A DNA stretch of 64,000 nucleotides from a virus, in IMG/VR virus record IMGVR_UViG_3300042397_002774, positions 96,927 to 160,926 of that record. One strand, written 5' to 3'. Positions 52,897 to 61,996 of this stretch are shown here, one piece after another. The first letter of the stretch is position 1, and each line of letters starts with the position of its first letter. Below the pieces are notes generated by a model that was not told where the DNA came from, ran no database searches, and was given only the letters and a program-made list of their open reading frames with translations. The translations under genes were made by a program, and so were the position numbers.

Positions 52897-55800
52897 TTAT
52901 AATGTACCACCATCCATACCACCACCTTCAATCATTTTTGTTTTTACTTCGCGGGTGATTTTATCAATGTTTGCAAATACATCTGGGTGGATATCATCAG
53001 GGATGATAAAGCCGTATGATGTTTTACCATCACGTTTTATAAAGTTTATAATGGTATTTGTTTCGTCTTTTACTCTTTTTAGAAATACTATTTTTGTATA
53101 TTTACTTGGATCTTCAAAATCATTAGCTTTAGCACTATTATCAAATGCCGGAGAAATATCTAAGACTAATTTAGAGTTTATAGTTCTAGTATTTAAAATT
53201 CTATATTCAGATACTTGCCCACTAGTGTTGTGGTGAACTATCATATCATAATATCCGGGTGTAAATGCATAATCAACATCTCCATAAGTTGGATATAAAG
53301 AATGCTGAGTTAACCCAGATCCTGTTGGAGGAACTGGAACAAAATCATACCCTAGAAAACTAGTTAATTGAGTATTTAAAGTAATACTACTAGTAATCGA
53401 TCCTGAGGTGAATTGTACAGAATCAATAAACCCAGTACTTCCAGTAGTTGCACTAGGTAATTGATCTAATTGATTTGATACTGATTTTATTTTTAATAAT
53501 CCTCTAGTATTAAATGTAGCAATATAATTAGTTGCAGATAAATTCTTTTGTTTTATTCTAAATTCAATATTAGCATCTTTATCTAAATTTTGTTGTAATA
53601 GTGCATTAAGATTAATAGTTGTGGATTCAGCAACACTATATATGTTAGGAATTTCATACAAATTATAAGTGTCATAGTATTCATAATAACTATAAGAGTC
53701 ACAAGGAAATGTTTGACCAAATCCTCCAAAACATTGACCTGTATCTCTCCACATTGTTATACTTTCTTGCAACCCCCATAGTGATTTACTGTTTGAGAAA
53801 GATGGGAAACAGTTATTACAATCATTTTGGTTTGGAGGTGTTACAGTATCAAATACATTATACCCATAAATCCATTGCCCTTTGTTAAATATAATTGTAC
53901 CAACTGAATTTACTATGTCTGTAGTTAATTGATATGGGTATCCTTGATAAGTAAATGTTTCACTACCACCTCCATAATTTTGATAAAATACACCCCCTCC
54001 AGTAAATTGAGTGCCAAGAACTTGATCTAATATTGATACAATTTTAGTATCACTTGCTATAACTGTGCTTCCACTTACAATTTCTAAAGACCAAGTAACG
54101 TCTCCTCCATCAGACATGGTAATTGCTAAATCAACACTTGCTGTAATATTATATAATCCTGTTTCAGGAACTGAGTATGATGGGTAAGTATTTGGAGTTA
54201 ATGTACCAACATGATAGTCAGCTAATGAATTAATATCTTTAGTTACTGTTGTAAATACATTAAATATAGTTTTATCTGATCCTGTTGTAAACAAAGGATA
54301 ATCTGGTGAACCTCCTAATGAACTAGTAATAAGACCTATAGAATGGGTAGCTTCTAATTCTTTAGAAATATTACCAATTTGTGATTGGAAATATAAAATA
54401 CTATCACTTCCGCTAAGGTATAGTAATGGAGCATATGAATATCCACTTTCAAATATTAATTTAGTTCCATCTAAATTTTTCTGGTTGCTATATTTTTGAT
54501 TATCAAATAATGAAACGTCTAAAGTATCGTTTGTGGGGAATGTCCTTTGAACTTCCTCCCAATTTTTGTTACGTTGGTTTAATTCAGTTAAATTTCCTTC
54601 TTCATCTACAAGATACTTAGTTACTACATTATTTCTATTTGGCAAAAATTTGCTTTTAACTACTTCAGAAAATAAACCTAATTTTCTAACTTGATTATCT
54701 ATAGCAGCCGTTTTACCAAATGATATATCTCCGTCAGTATAATCGTTATATGTTGTACTTGTTAACTTAACACCACTATGTCTAGAACGTTCAAATGATT
54801 TTAAAGATTCATTACTATCTTGAACATCTGTTTGTACTTGAATTTGAGAACTTTGTTGTAAAGTACCACTTATATAAGAATATATTGGAGTTATTTTAGA
54901 TACCTTTGTTGAAGGTCTACCTAAAACAGAATTATTTAAAATAACATTAAAATCAGTATGTTCAAATTCATATGAACTTGAAGTTGTAGTTTTTAAAAAT
55001 GGGTTTGGATTAGTAATTTCAAAAGTTTCATTAATATCAGGCCAACTACCACTTAATTCTCCACTATAAAATGCTTCTCTATTACCAGGCAATAAACTAT
55101 ATAAATAATCATTATCCTCAGTAATTACCGGCCCATTATAATTTGCTTCATGTATTGTTTGATTAGTAATATTAGGTTGTAATCTTTTAAACTTAATTCT
55201 TTCTAAATTTTGTGGACGAATAGTAATACCGGTTAATAACGTAGATCTCCCAGGTACATAATCCTTCAACATTTTAAATAAAGAATTATCAAAAAATTTA
55301 ATTAACCCAATAAAACCAGCATAATCAAACTCTGTTGTAAAACTTGAAGTTATATGAGATTGTCTTAAAGTATTTAATGTAGGATAACTTCCACTAAGTT
55401 CAAATCGAGGATCACCAACATAGTTGTCAATCTCAAAATTAGAAATAACAGAAGAAATAGATGATGATAAAACGTTATCTATTTCATTTTGAGGTGAGAA
55501 TGAAATATCAATCTTGTGATAATCAGTTGATCTAACTGATGTAATATTGGTTGATTCTTCTTCAAGACGTACATAAGGAGATAAAACACTTCCTGTAATT
55601 TGAGTAGAGATAACTCTAATTTTATCATTATTACTATCTAGTAATGTATTTTGTTTAGTATTACCACCATATTCTTTAATAGGTAAAATACTACCTGTAA
55701 TACCAAATATATTAACTAAATGATCTAATCCTTTATTACTACCCTTTGAGCTAAATAGTAAAGGAATATTATGATATATTCTTTTATATACTTCAGCAAC

Positions 55801-57303
55801 TAAATCTTTTTTAGGAATATTGTTTAAATTACCAATACTTCCACTATTAGCTCCCAATAAAGCTAAATCTAAATCTACATCTGCTTTACTATTATATAAA
55901 TGAACTCCTAATGATTGTAAAGCATGGAATACAATATCTTTAGATATACCTTCTTCAAGATTATTCTCGTTTTTATATAAATCGGTTACTGATTTTAAAT
56001 AAATCCATATATTATCAAAATACTGACCCATCATATTAACAAATGTTAAGTATGGAGTATTTTCTGGATCTTCAAGAAGATAGCTAGGAATGAGTTGTAT
56101 TAAATGGTCTTGATTATCTAAATCATAATCTTGTGCTGCTATTATTCTATTATTATACCAGTTAGTAACAACAGATGATGTTACTGGTTGTAAAATAAAA
56201 GGTTTTGTACTTGTTGTTTTTGGATAAGCGTATGAGCTTGATTCAAAATACATATATTTTTCATATCCATCAAATCCAGTAATAATTGAATTAATACTTG
56301 ATGAATAGTATGCTAATTCAGTTGCTTTATTTGCTAAATTACTAGAATTTATAATTGATGATGTAACTTCATATTTTTGGATTGTAGTAACTTTACTTAC
56401 AAAATTTGAAATTCTACTCTCGGCTGAACTGAATCTAATAAAATCATCAAAATTTGTATAGTCTGTATTAAGATCAATAGATCCTTCTAAATACTGATTA
56501 ATAAAATTATGATTAGAACCTGTTAATTGATTAACTAAACTATTGTAATTATGGTAAGGTGTACTTAAATTATTAAAATCTACTTTAACACTAAAATTAG
56601 GTCCTTTAATAGTAGGAGCTGCATCTAATATTAGTAATCTATCTAAGTTAATATTAAAATTATAACTATCAATAATTTCATCTACAATCCAAAAAGTATC
56701 TTTTATAGAAATACTTTCTGAGAGTGGTTTGTAGAATTTGATTAAGATATAGAATGTGTCTTCTGTTGTATCTAGATCAATATTGATAATAACAGGTGTA
56801 TTATTTCTACTAAAGTTTGCTAAATAGTACTTTAAATAAGGAGTATTATTAATCTCATTAATTAAAATATCTGTTTGTTCTTTTATTAAATCATTATTTA
56901 AAAAAGTAGAACCTACTCTAATTTCTGTTCTATCATCAGATATTTCTTTAATAAAAAGCGGTGAAACTGGTGTTCCTATTTTATTTCTAAAAAAGTTATA
57001 TATTACTCGAAATTCACCATTATTATATTGTTGTTTTAAATCTTCTACAGGATCTATTTCTAAAGAAGAATAAGTACCATCTAGATTTAAAGCGACATCT
57101 GAGGGAGATTTGTATGATAGGTAGGAATAAGATTGGGATAAAATCTTACCCAAAGCATCAGTAATATGGTATTCTATATAATCATTTGCTAATCCAAAAT
57201 TATTTGCAATAATATTTTGGCCTAGTAAAGCAATATCTTTCTCATCAAATCTATTTGTTTGAGTAGTACTATTAATATTCCCTATGATCCTTATTTCAGC
57301 CAT
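52897..57303 (-). CDS. Large baseplate protein in gp7 position
   Basis: 1468 residues (T4 gp7 is 1032). It is joined by a TAATG overlap to the 109-residue gene and follows gp25- and gp6-like genes in the same block. The first ~450 residues are Asn/Ile/Tyr-rich. A central conserved-looking part contains RIYHNIPLLFSSKGSNKGLD and LKDYVPGRSTLLTGITIRPQ with NLERIKFKRLQP. The final third is beta-rich with aromatic and Cys residues (CFGGFGQTFPCDSYSYYEYY). The C-terminus is Gly-rich (KTKMIEGGGMDGGTL). It is probably a wedge or peripheral baseplate protein. Direct homology to gp7 is not demonstrated. Confidence 0.55.
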   Translation of the reverse strand: MAEIRIIGNINSTTQTNRFDEKDIALLGQNIIANNFGLANDYIEYHITDALGKILSQSYSYLSYKSPSDVALNLDGTYSSLEIDPVEDLKQQYNNGEFRVIYNFFRNKIGTPVSPLFIKEISDDRTEIRVGSTFLNNDLIKEQTDILINEINNTPYLKYYLANFSRNNTPVIINIDLDTTEDTFYILIKFYKPLSESISIKDTFWIVDEIIDSYNFNINLDRLLILDAAPTIKGPNFSVKVDFNNLSTPYHNYNSLVNQLTGSNHNFINQYLEGSIDLNTDYTNFDDFIRFSSAESRISNFVSKVTTIQKYEVTSSIINSSNLANKATELAYYSSSINSIITGFDGYEKYMYFESSSYAYPKTTSTKPFILQPVTSSVVTNWYNNRIIAAQDYDLDNQDHLIQLIPSYLLEDPENTPYLTFVNMMGQYFDNIWIYLKSVTDLYKNENNLEEGISKDIVFHALQSLGVHLYNSKADVDLDLALLGANSGSIGNLNNIPKKDLVAEVYKRIYHNIPLLFSSKGSNKGLDHLVNIFGITGSILPIKEYGGNTKQNTLLDSNNDKIRVISTQITGSVLSPYVRLEEESTNITSVRSTDYHKIDISFSPQNEIDNVLSSSISSVISNFEIDNYVGDPRFELSGSYPTLNTLRQSHITSSFTTEFDYAGFIGLIKFFDNSLFKMLKDYVPGRSTLLTGITIRPQNLERIKFKRLQPNITNQTIHEANYNGPVITEDNDYLYSLLPGNREAFYSGELSGSWPDINETFEITNPNPFLKTTTSSSYEFEHTDFNVILNNSVLGRPSTKVSKITPIYSYISGTLQQSSQIQVQTDVQDSNESLKSFERSRHSGVKLTSTTYNDYTDGDISFGKTAAIDNQVRKLGLFSEVVKSKFLPNRNNVVTKYLVDEEGNLTELNQRNKNWEEVQRTFPTNDTLDVSLFDNQKYSNQKNLDGTKLIFESGYSYAPLLYLSGSDSILYFQSQIGNISKELEATHSIGLITSSLGGSPDYPLFTTGSDKTIFNVFTTVTKDINSLADYHVGTLTPNTYPSYSVPETGLYNITASVDLAITMSDGGDVTWSLEIVSGSTVIASDTKIVSILDQVLGTQFTGGGVFYQNYGGGSETFTYQGYPYQLTTDIVNSVGTIIFNKGQWIYGYNVFDTVTPPNQNDCNNCFPSFSNSKSLWGLQESITMWRDTGQCFGGFGQTFPCDSYSYYEYYDTYNLYEIPNIYSVAESTTINLNALLQQNLDKDANIEFRIKQKNLSATNYIATFNTRGLLKIKSVSNQLDQLPSATTGSTGFIDSVQFTSGSITSSITLNTQLTSFLGYDFVPVPPTGSGLTQHSLYPTYGDVDYAFTPGYYDMIVHHNTSGQVSEYRILNTRTINSKLVLDISPAFDNSAKANDFEDPSKYTKIVFLKRVKDETNTIINFIKRDGKTSYGFIIPDDIHPDVFANIDKITREVKTKMIEGGGMDGGTL

Positions 57304-57632
57304 TATTTTTTATTATTTGTGTAATCCGTAATAATTGTTTTTGCTTCTAAAAGTTGTTGTCTTAAAGAAGTAATTTCATCAAGCAATGCTTGAATATCTA
57401 AATCATCAGCTAATTTAACTCCCAAATATTCGGCTTCTTTATTTAAAATATATCTATGAGATTCAACTTCATCTTCTTTAGGAATTTGATAAAATAACTC
57501 CTCATACAATTGAAAAAAATCTTCAATAGTAAAATCAGGAGTCGCATTAATTCTAGAAAAAAAACTAAAATTTGTGTCTAATACACTTTCATTCCTTCCT
57601 AAAATAGTTTTATCAACTTTTATATTAGCCAT
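57303..57632 (-). CDS. Small baseplate-region protein (unknown)
   Basis: 109 residues with TAATG overlaps on both sides. The sequence is acidic and helical, with a clear C-terminal coiled coil (DIQALLDEITSLRQQLLEAK). It lies between the DNRLRE-like and 1468-residue proteins and may be a wedge linker or a chaperone. No family is recognised. Confidence 0.5.
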   Translation of the reverse strand: MANIKVDKTILGRNESVLDTNFSFFSRINATPDFTIEDFFQLYEELFYQIPKEDEVESHRYILNKEAEYLGVKLADDLDIQALLDEITSLRQQLLEAKTIITDYTNNKK

Positions 57633-58699
57633 TATCTAATTACTTTAAAAATATAATCTTCATCAAATACAATAGTTGAACCATCAATTACTGATTTAAT
57701 CAAAATCTTGTAGAATCTTTCAGGTTGTAACCCATTCATATGAACTGTAAAGAAACTTGAAGTAGGATCAGCACTTATTTTAGTATAATTAGTATCAAAA
57801 TCAACTACCCATTCATCTGTATCTAAATCTTTAATAGCCCAATATGATGAACTAGGTAATAACTTAGACCCAGTTATATACAATTGGTTAGTATTAAATG
57901 TTCTTGGTGGATATTGATCTCTAACTCCTAATCTAAATTTATTAACCGAATCTTGTTGAAATTCAGATTTGTTATTCTTTAAAGAAACAACAGCTTTATG
58001 ATTATTAGTTACAGTTAAACTACCAGTAACGAATGTACTATCATTCCATCTAATTTCCAAACAAGGAGGATAAATAGTATGAGTATCTGATGAAAAATAT
58101 TTTAACTCGAATGGTGAACTTCCTGTTGAAAATTCTATACTACTTGAATGTTTTAATATAAAACCCTCATTTTGTATTTTTACAGAAGCAAATGGATTTG
58201 TTTCATAAGCATAAAACGCAGCTACAGTTGATGTAACATCTATTTCAATGTCTTTTTCATCACTATTAGTAAATGATTGAGAAGATGTTGGGGTTGTATG
58301 CCAATCACCACCTCCACTTATCCAAGTGTTTACTACAGTTTTATTACTCCAACTTACACCATCTGTTGTAGATGGAGAATTTGCTAAACGACCTGTACCA
58401 ACATCCCAAGATCCTGAAATAGGATGACACATTATTCTATAATCTGTTGGGATTTCAGAAGCATTTGCTAAATATAGTTTTAGATATGCTTTGTAATTAC
58501 TTCCAGACACTTTATTTGAAATAATATCACTTATTTCACTTGTTGAAAATTTAATAAGAGCTCTAGAAGATTCTCTTGTATTTGTGAATGCACTTTCAAA
58601 TGTGCTAATTTCTAGAATCTCGTCTATCCCTGTATTAACTGCAGGGTAATATGAGAAAATTGTTGCGTCCTTTTCAGGGAATAATTTATATACGGCCAT
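57632..58699 (-). CDS. DNRLRE-like beta-sandwich structural protein
   Basis: 355 residues. The N-terminal ~220 resemble DNRLRE-type beta-sandwich domains: KDATIFSYYPAVNTG, then RALIKFSTSEISDI, AYLKLYLANA, WSNKTVVNTW, IEIDVTSTVAAFYA, and GFILKHSSSIEF. The C-terminal part is Ig-like (KAVVSLKNNKSEFQQDS; FRLGVRDQYPPRTFNTNQ). Such domains serve in adhesion and fibre assembly. It lies in the baseplate block after a terminator and is probably a peripheral virion protein. Confidence 0.6.
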   Translation of the reverse strand: MAVYKLFPEKDATIFSYYPAVNTGIDEILEISTFESAFTNTRESSRALIKFSTSEISDIISNKVSGSNYKAYLKLYLANASEIPTDYRIMCHPISGSWDVGTGRLANSPSTTDGVSWSNKTVVNTWISGGGDWHTTPTSSQSFTNSDEKDIEIDVTSTVAAFYAYETNPFASVKIQNEGFILKHSSSIEFSTGSSPFELKYFSSDTHTIYPPCLEIRWNDSTFVTGSLTVTNNHKAVVSLKNNKSEFQQDSVNKFRLGVRDQYPPRTFNTNQLYITGSKLLPSSSYWAIKDLDTDEWVVDFDTNYTKISADPTSSFFTVHMNGLQPERFYKILIKSVIDGSTIVFDEDYIFKVIR

Positions 58700-58700
58700 G

Positions 58701-58749
58701 TAAAAGAGTTTCCGGTTATGCTACATATAAATATAGCAACCGGAAACTC
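58701..58749 (-). terminator. Long hairpin enclosing an ATATTTAT motif
   Basis: On the minus strand GAGTTTCCGGTT pairs perfectly with AACCGGAAACTC (12 bp), extended by GCTA/TAGC past a 2-nt bulge. TTTTAC follows. The loop contains TATTTATA. It lies between the GH19 gene and the next baseplate gene and probably terminates the upstream transcript. Confidence 0.8.
58727..58734 (-). promoter_or_regulatory. ATATTTAT motif inside a hairpin loop
   Basis: It lies in the loop of the hairpin at 58706-58749, 28 nt before the ATG at 58699. If it is a promoter, its start point would be within the 3' arm of the terminator. Confidence 0.4.
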
Positions 58750-58776
58750 CTATTTAATTATGTGTTATTTAAAATA

Positions 58777-59376
58777 TTATGCTAATAATGCATGATATTC
58801 TTTAAAGTGTTTAATTCTATCTGCTAATCCAATAGTTCCACCGTTAACACGCTTAGTGATTTGTGTAACAACTGCATCAGTTGCACCACCATCTGCTAAT
58901 TTATGTAAACCATTTTTACTGAAGAACCATGCAGCTGATAGTAAAGCATATTTTCCTGCTACTACTGTTGGGTCTGATATTAAGTCTTCATTAATAGATT
59001 TACCAAATGCAGTATAATTGTCTTTTCCTGTTAATTGAATATAACCACGGCCACAGAATTTAGCACCATCACCAGAAGATTCAGGTCCATTACCCATTCT
59101 ATTACCGTAAACCTTGTTAGCAATTTTTTCAGGTTTTCTAGCATATGCCGCAGCTGATGCTTCTGTTGGAAAATATTTTCTAAATGTGTTTGTTAATCCT
59201 TTAGCACTGTAATTCAAATTTTCTTTTGTTAGTCTAAATCCACCTGATTCATGACCACATTGTGCTAAGAAATGAGCTAATCTTAATGGAGTATTTATTT
59301 GGAATTTTTCCATAACTCCTGGAATTTGGGCTATGACCGCCTCGGGAATGTGTCCTTTTAATTTTTCTAGGTTCAT
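58777..59376 (-). CDS. GH19 chitinase-like lysozyme (endolysin or tail lysozyme)
   Basis: 199 residues, a complete GH19 catalytic domain: LAHFLAQCGHESGGFRLTKE carries the catalytic Glu (E43); NLNYSAKGL, FCGRGYIQLTGKDNY and TKRVNGGTIGLADR are further family motifs. Phage GH19 enzymes cut peptidoglycan for lysis or entry. No signal peptide is seen. The gene lies directly after gp6-like, in the middle of baseplate genes, so it might be a virion-borne lysozyme, but a soluble endolysin fits as well. A terminator follows it. Confidence 0.9.
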   Translation of the reverse strand: MNLEKLKGHIPEAVIAQIPGVMEKFQINTPLRLAHFLAQCGHESGGFRLTKENLNYSAKGLTNTFRKYFPTEASAAAYARKPEKIANKVYGNRMGNGPESSGDGAKFCGRGYIQLTGKDNYTAFGKSINEDLISDPTVVAGKYALLSAAWFFSKNGLHKLADGGATDAVVTQITKRVNGGTIGLADRIKHFKEYHALLA

Positions 59377-59388
59377 ATTTTATTTAAT

Positions 59389-61218
59389 TTATAAAGTTAC
59401 AATTCTTCCTTGTATATCTATATCTGGGAATCTGATTTCAAATATAGATGGGTCTAATGAAGGATACAATATATTATTTCTAATAGCACCATTAATATCA
59501 TAGCTATATGGAGAATAATTACCTCCAGATTTATTTACAATTTCAACCTTAGATATTGATTGAACTCCTCTAACTTGTAATAAAGTTGAATTTACATCAG
59601 ATATAACTAATGGTTTATTTATTTGCATATTTTCAATGCTAAATTTATCTTTTAATGCTTTTATACAATTACTTAATACTTCTTTATTATTAAACGTTGG
59701 TAAAACAGAAATATCAAAATTAATACCTATATTAAGATAATAAGCATTTTTAATATTAATAGCATCAGTGGCCATTCTATACTGTGATAAATAATTTTTA
59801 ATGTTATTTTTTAATACAGAAGATGGCATGATTAATTGTTTATTAGCGTTATATCCTAAAGTATATAAACTAATAGATAGTGGGTTATTATCTAATAAAC
59901 GATCATTTCCTGAATTTTGAGATAGAGCAAAATCATTAATTGCATATACTTTAGCTACAGAACCAAAATGACTAGGCATACTAAGTACTCTATTAATGTA
60001 ATCTTCTTTAGTTACTACTCTATTTTGAGAAGAGAATGAATAAAGGGTATTTTGTCTAATTTCTTCAACAGTATCTTCATCTCTACCCCCAACCGCAGGT
60101 TCAGGATTAGTTATAATCATACTATTAAAAATATCAGTATTTTGTGGAGATGTTACATTACCATTAAAAGTAATATCAGCTAAATTAAACTTTCTATTTA
60201 CGATTTCATTAGATGAAATATTAGAAGCAACACCACCACCTACAAGATATTTTATAGTTAAAACACCTGTTGGTGCTAATCCATATTCTCTAGTAGTTAC
60301 TACGGTTGCTTTATTAAATGAATTAGCTGGGTCATATACGTTAGCATCTATACCAATACTTAAATTATTTGGATTAGGTAGTATAGAAGAATCTGAAGAT
60401 GAATTAATACCTGCTCCAAATTGTAATTCTAAATCGCCATTTTCTTTAAATCTAGTAACAAATCTTTTAGGTGATTCTATATAACTTAATAAATACGGAA
60501 TAGAATCTGTATTATAAGTTGGGTTTGTTGCTCTTTGTGGGATACCTTGTTGCGCTAAATATGGTACTTCATACCAAATTCCATTTGTACTATCTGTTAC
60601 TTGTAATATATTTAATATTTGATTATCAGATATAGTAGTACTTGTGAATTTTTGAGGGGTTTGTCCAAAATCAACAGTAGTAGTTTTAATTTCTGCTGAA
60701 ATTGCTTTTACAGTTTTTGTAACTCTAGCAAATCCTGTATTTTCAAAGAATATAGTTCTATTTTCTTCTTTAGAAAAATCAACTAATTCAGTAGTTAAAA
60801 ATTTTACACCATTTATACTTTCAACAACACTATTCTCAGGAATTATCATATAATAATTGCTGTCTGGGATTTGGGTATTGTTTAATAAATTAGTAATTAA
60901 TGGTACTCTTTGAGACATTTGCAAATCAACATATGAAGCATATGACATTTTAGGTCTATACCCCAAAGCATAAGCTAAAGATAAAGCATTGCTTTTTTCT
61001 TTTGTATATAAGAGTAAATTTTCTTGGAATTGAGTGTCTAGATAAAAAGATAAAACGTCTCCTACATAAGAAGCCATTTCAATAAACATCATTCCTGGTG
61101 ATGCATCTGAAAAATCATTATGTACTGTAGGGAAATAAGTTTTAGCATGATTAATCAAAGTTGATTTAAAATCACTAAAACTTTTGTTTAAATACGATAT
61201 GTTTTTTGTTTCAGACAT
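59389..61218 (-). CDS. Baseplate wedge protein, gp6-like
   Basis: 609 residues (T4 gp6 is 660). Baseplate J-like features are present: FSDASPGMMFIEMASYVGDV and LSFYLDTQFQENLLLYTKEK near the start, GGRDEDTVEEIRQNTLYSFS with VVTKEDYINRVLSMPSHFG in the middle, and LKDKFSIENMQINKPLVISD with VNSTLLQVRGVQSI near the end. It overlaps the gp25-like gene by TAATG, the conserved gp25-gp6 pairing in contractile tails. Confidence 0.9.
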   Translation of the reverse strand: MSETKNISYLNKSFSDFKSTLINHAKTYFPTVHNDFSDASPGMMFIEMASYVGDVLSFYLDTQFQENLLLYTKEKSNALSLAYALGYRPKMSYASYVDLQMSQRVPLITNLLNNTQIPDSNYYMIIPENSVVESINGVKFLTTELVDFSKEENRTIFFENTGFARVTKTVKAISAEIKTTTVDFGQTPQKFTSTTISDNQILNILQVTDSTNGIWYEVPYLAQQGIPQRATNPTYNTDSIPYLLSYIESPKRFVTRFKENGDLELQFGAGINSSSDSSILPNPNNLSIGIDANVYDPANSFNKATVVTTREYGLAPTGVLTIKYLVGGGVASNISSNEIVNRKFNLADITFNGNVTSPQNTDIFNSMIITNPEPAVGGRDEDTVEEIRQNTLYSFSSQNRVVTKEDYINRVLSMPSHFGSVAKVYAINDFALSQNSGNDRLLDNNPLSISLYTLGYNANKQLIMPSSVLKNNIKNYLSQYRMATDAINIKNAYYLNIGINFDISVLPTFNNKEVLSNCIKALKDKFSIENMQINKPLVISDVNSTLLQVRGVQSISKVEIVNKSGGNYSPYSYDINGAIRNNILYPSLDPSIFEIRFPDIDIQGRIVTL

Positions 61219-61628
61219 TATTCAAAGTTAATTTGTATTTCATCCGCTTCTCCTGATATTCTCATACTATATTCAACTTTTACATTTACATAGTTTTGAT
61301 CTGGTTCAGGGGTAATGATTACGTTTTCTAAATTTATTTCAGGTATAAATGTTTGTACACCAACCCTTATGTTATTATTAATTTTATTAATATTATCCGT
61401 GTTGATAAAATCAAATATAGACTTTTTAATATCACAACCAAATTCAGGATTTTCAACTCTTTCACCTTTATTAGTTAATAAAAGATTAATCAAATTATAT
61501 TTTACCTGTTCTTTAGTACTATACGTGCTTTTAAAAGCAGAGAACTTATTAAAAGGAATACTAAGACCAATTGCAATATTTTTTTGCAAATCTCTAGGAT
61601 CAACACGATATATTCTTGGTGTAGGCAT
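61218..61628 (-). CDS. Baseplate wedge protein, gp25-like
   Basis: 136 residues, near the T4 gp25 length (132). It contains NLINLLLTNKGERVENPEFG followed by CDIKKSIFDFIN, the lysozyme-like-named but non-catalytic GPW/gp25 motif, and ends with beta strands (VKVEYSMRISGEADEIQINF). It joins gp6 in the inner baseplate wedge. It has TAATG overlaps on both sides. Confidence 0.92.
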   Translation of the reverse strand: MPTPRIYRVDPRDLQKNIAIGLSIPFNKFSAFKSTYSTKEQVKYNLINLLLTNKGERVENPEFGCDIKKSIFDFINTDNINKINNNIRVGVQTFIPEINLENVIITPEPDQNYVNVKVEYSMRISGEADEIQINFE

Positions 61629-61984
61629 TATCCTTGTGATTGTAACATTTGTCTCATTTCTTGAGGACTAAGGTTATTAGCAGTATCATTAATAAAAGCA
61701 GCAAATGGGTTATCACTATTTGGATCTACTTGTAGGTTTTTTGATTGAGGTTTAGCACCTGCTGGCATTCCGAACATTTCTGCCATTTTGTTACCAACTT
61801 GTGACCTCATCCCAACACTGTGAACATCCCCACTATCAAATGATAATGAACGATTTTCAGTAAGTGGTTTACTTTGTACAGCATTTCCACTTTTTAATTG
61901 TTCCAATAACATTAAGCCAATTTCTTCACGAACTGCTTCGCGAACTGCTTCTTTAATAACTGATTTGAATTGTTTAGCATCCAT
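61628..61984 (-). CDS. Leader-like helical protein in the baseplate block
   Basis: 118 residues. The N-terminus MDAKQFKSVIKEAVREAVRE resembles the class-II leaders of the accessory island. The rest is polar and flexible (SLSFDSGDVHSVGMRSQVGN), ending in PQEMRQMLQSQG. It overlaps the gp25-like gene. Here a leader-like helix occurs beside tail rather than head genes, which is a caution for the targeting idea. The function is unknown. Confidence 0.5.
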   Translation of the reverse strand: MDAKQFKSVIKEAVREAVREEIGLMLLEQLKSGNAVQSKPLTENRSLSFDSGDVHSVGMRSQVGNKMAEMFGMPAGAKPQSKNLQVDPNSDNPFAAFINDTANNLSPQEMRQMLQSQG

Positions 61985-61988
61985 AATA

Positions 61989-61996
61989 ATAAATAT
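61989..61996 (-). promoter_or_regulatory. ATATTTAT motif (possible late promoter)
   Basis: Minus-strand GCTTAATATTTATTATT overlaps the last base of the upstream stop codon and is 5 nt before the ATG at 61984. Confidence 0.3.

Noticed and set aside
57303-61984. Tail sheath, tube or tape-measure protein in the baseplate block
   Set aside because: No protein has the size or motifs; the 427-residue coiled-coil protein is too short for a tape measure of a T4-like tail.
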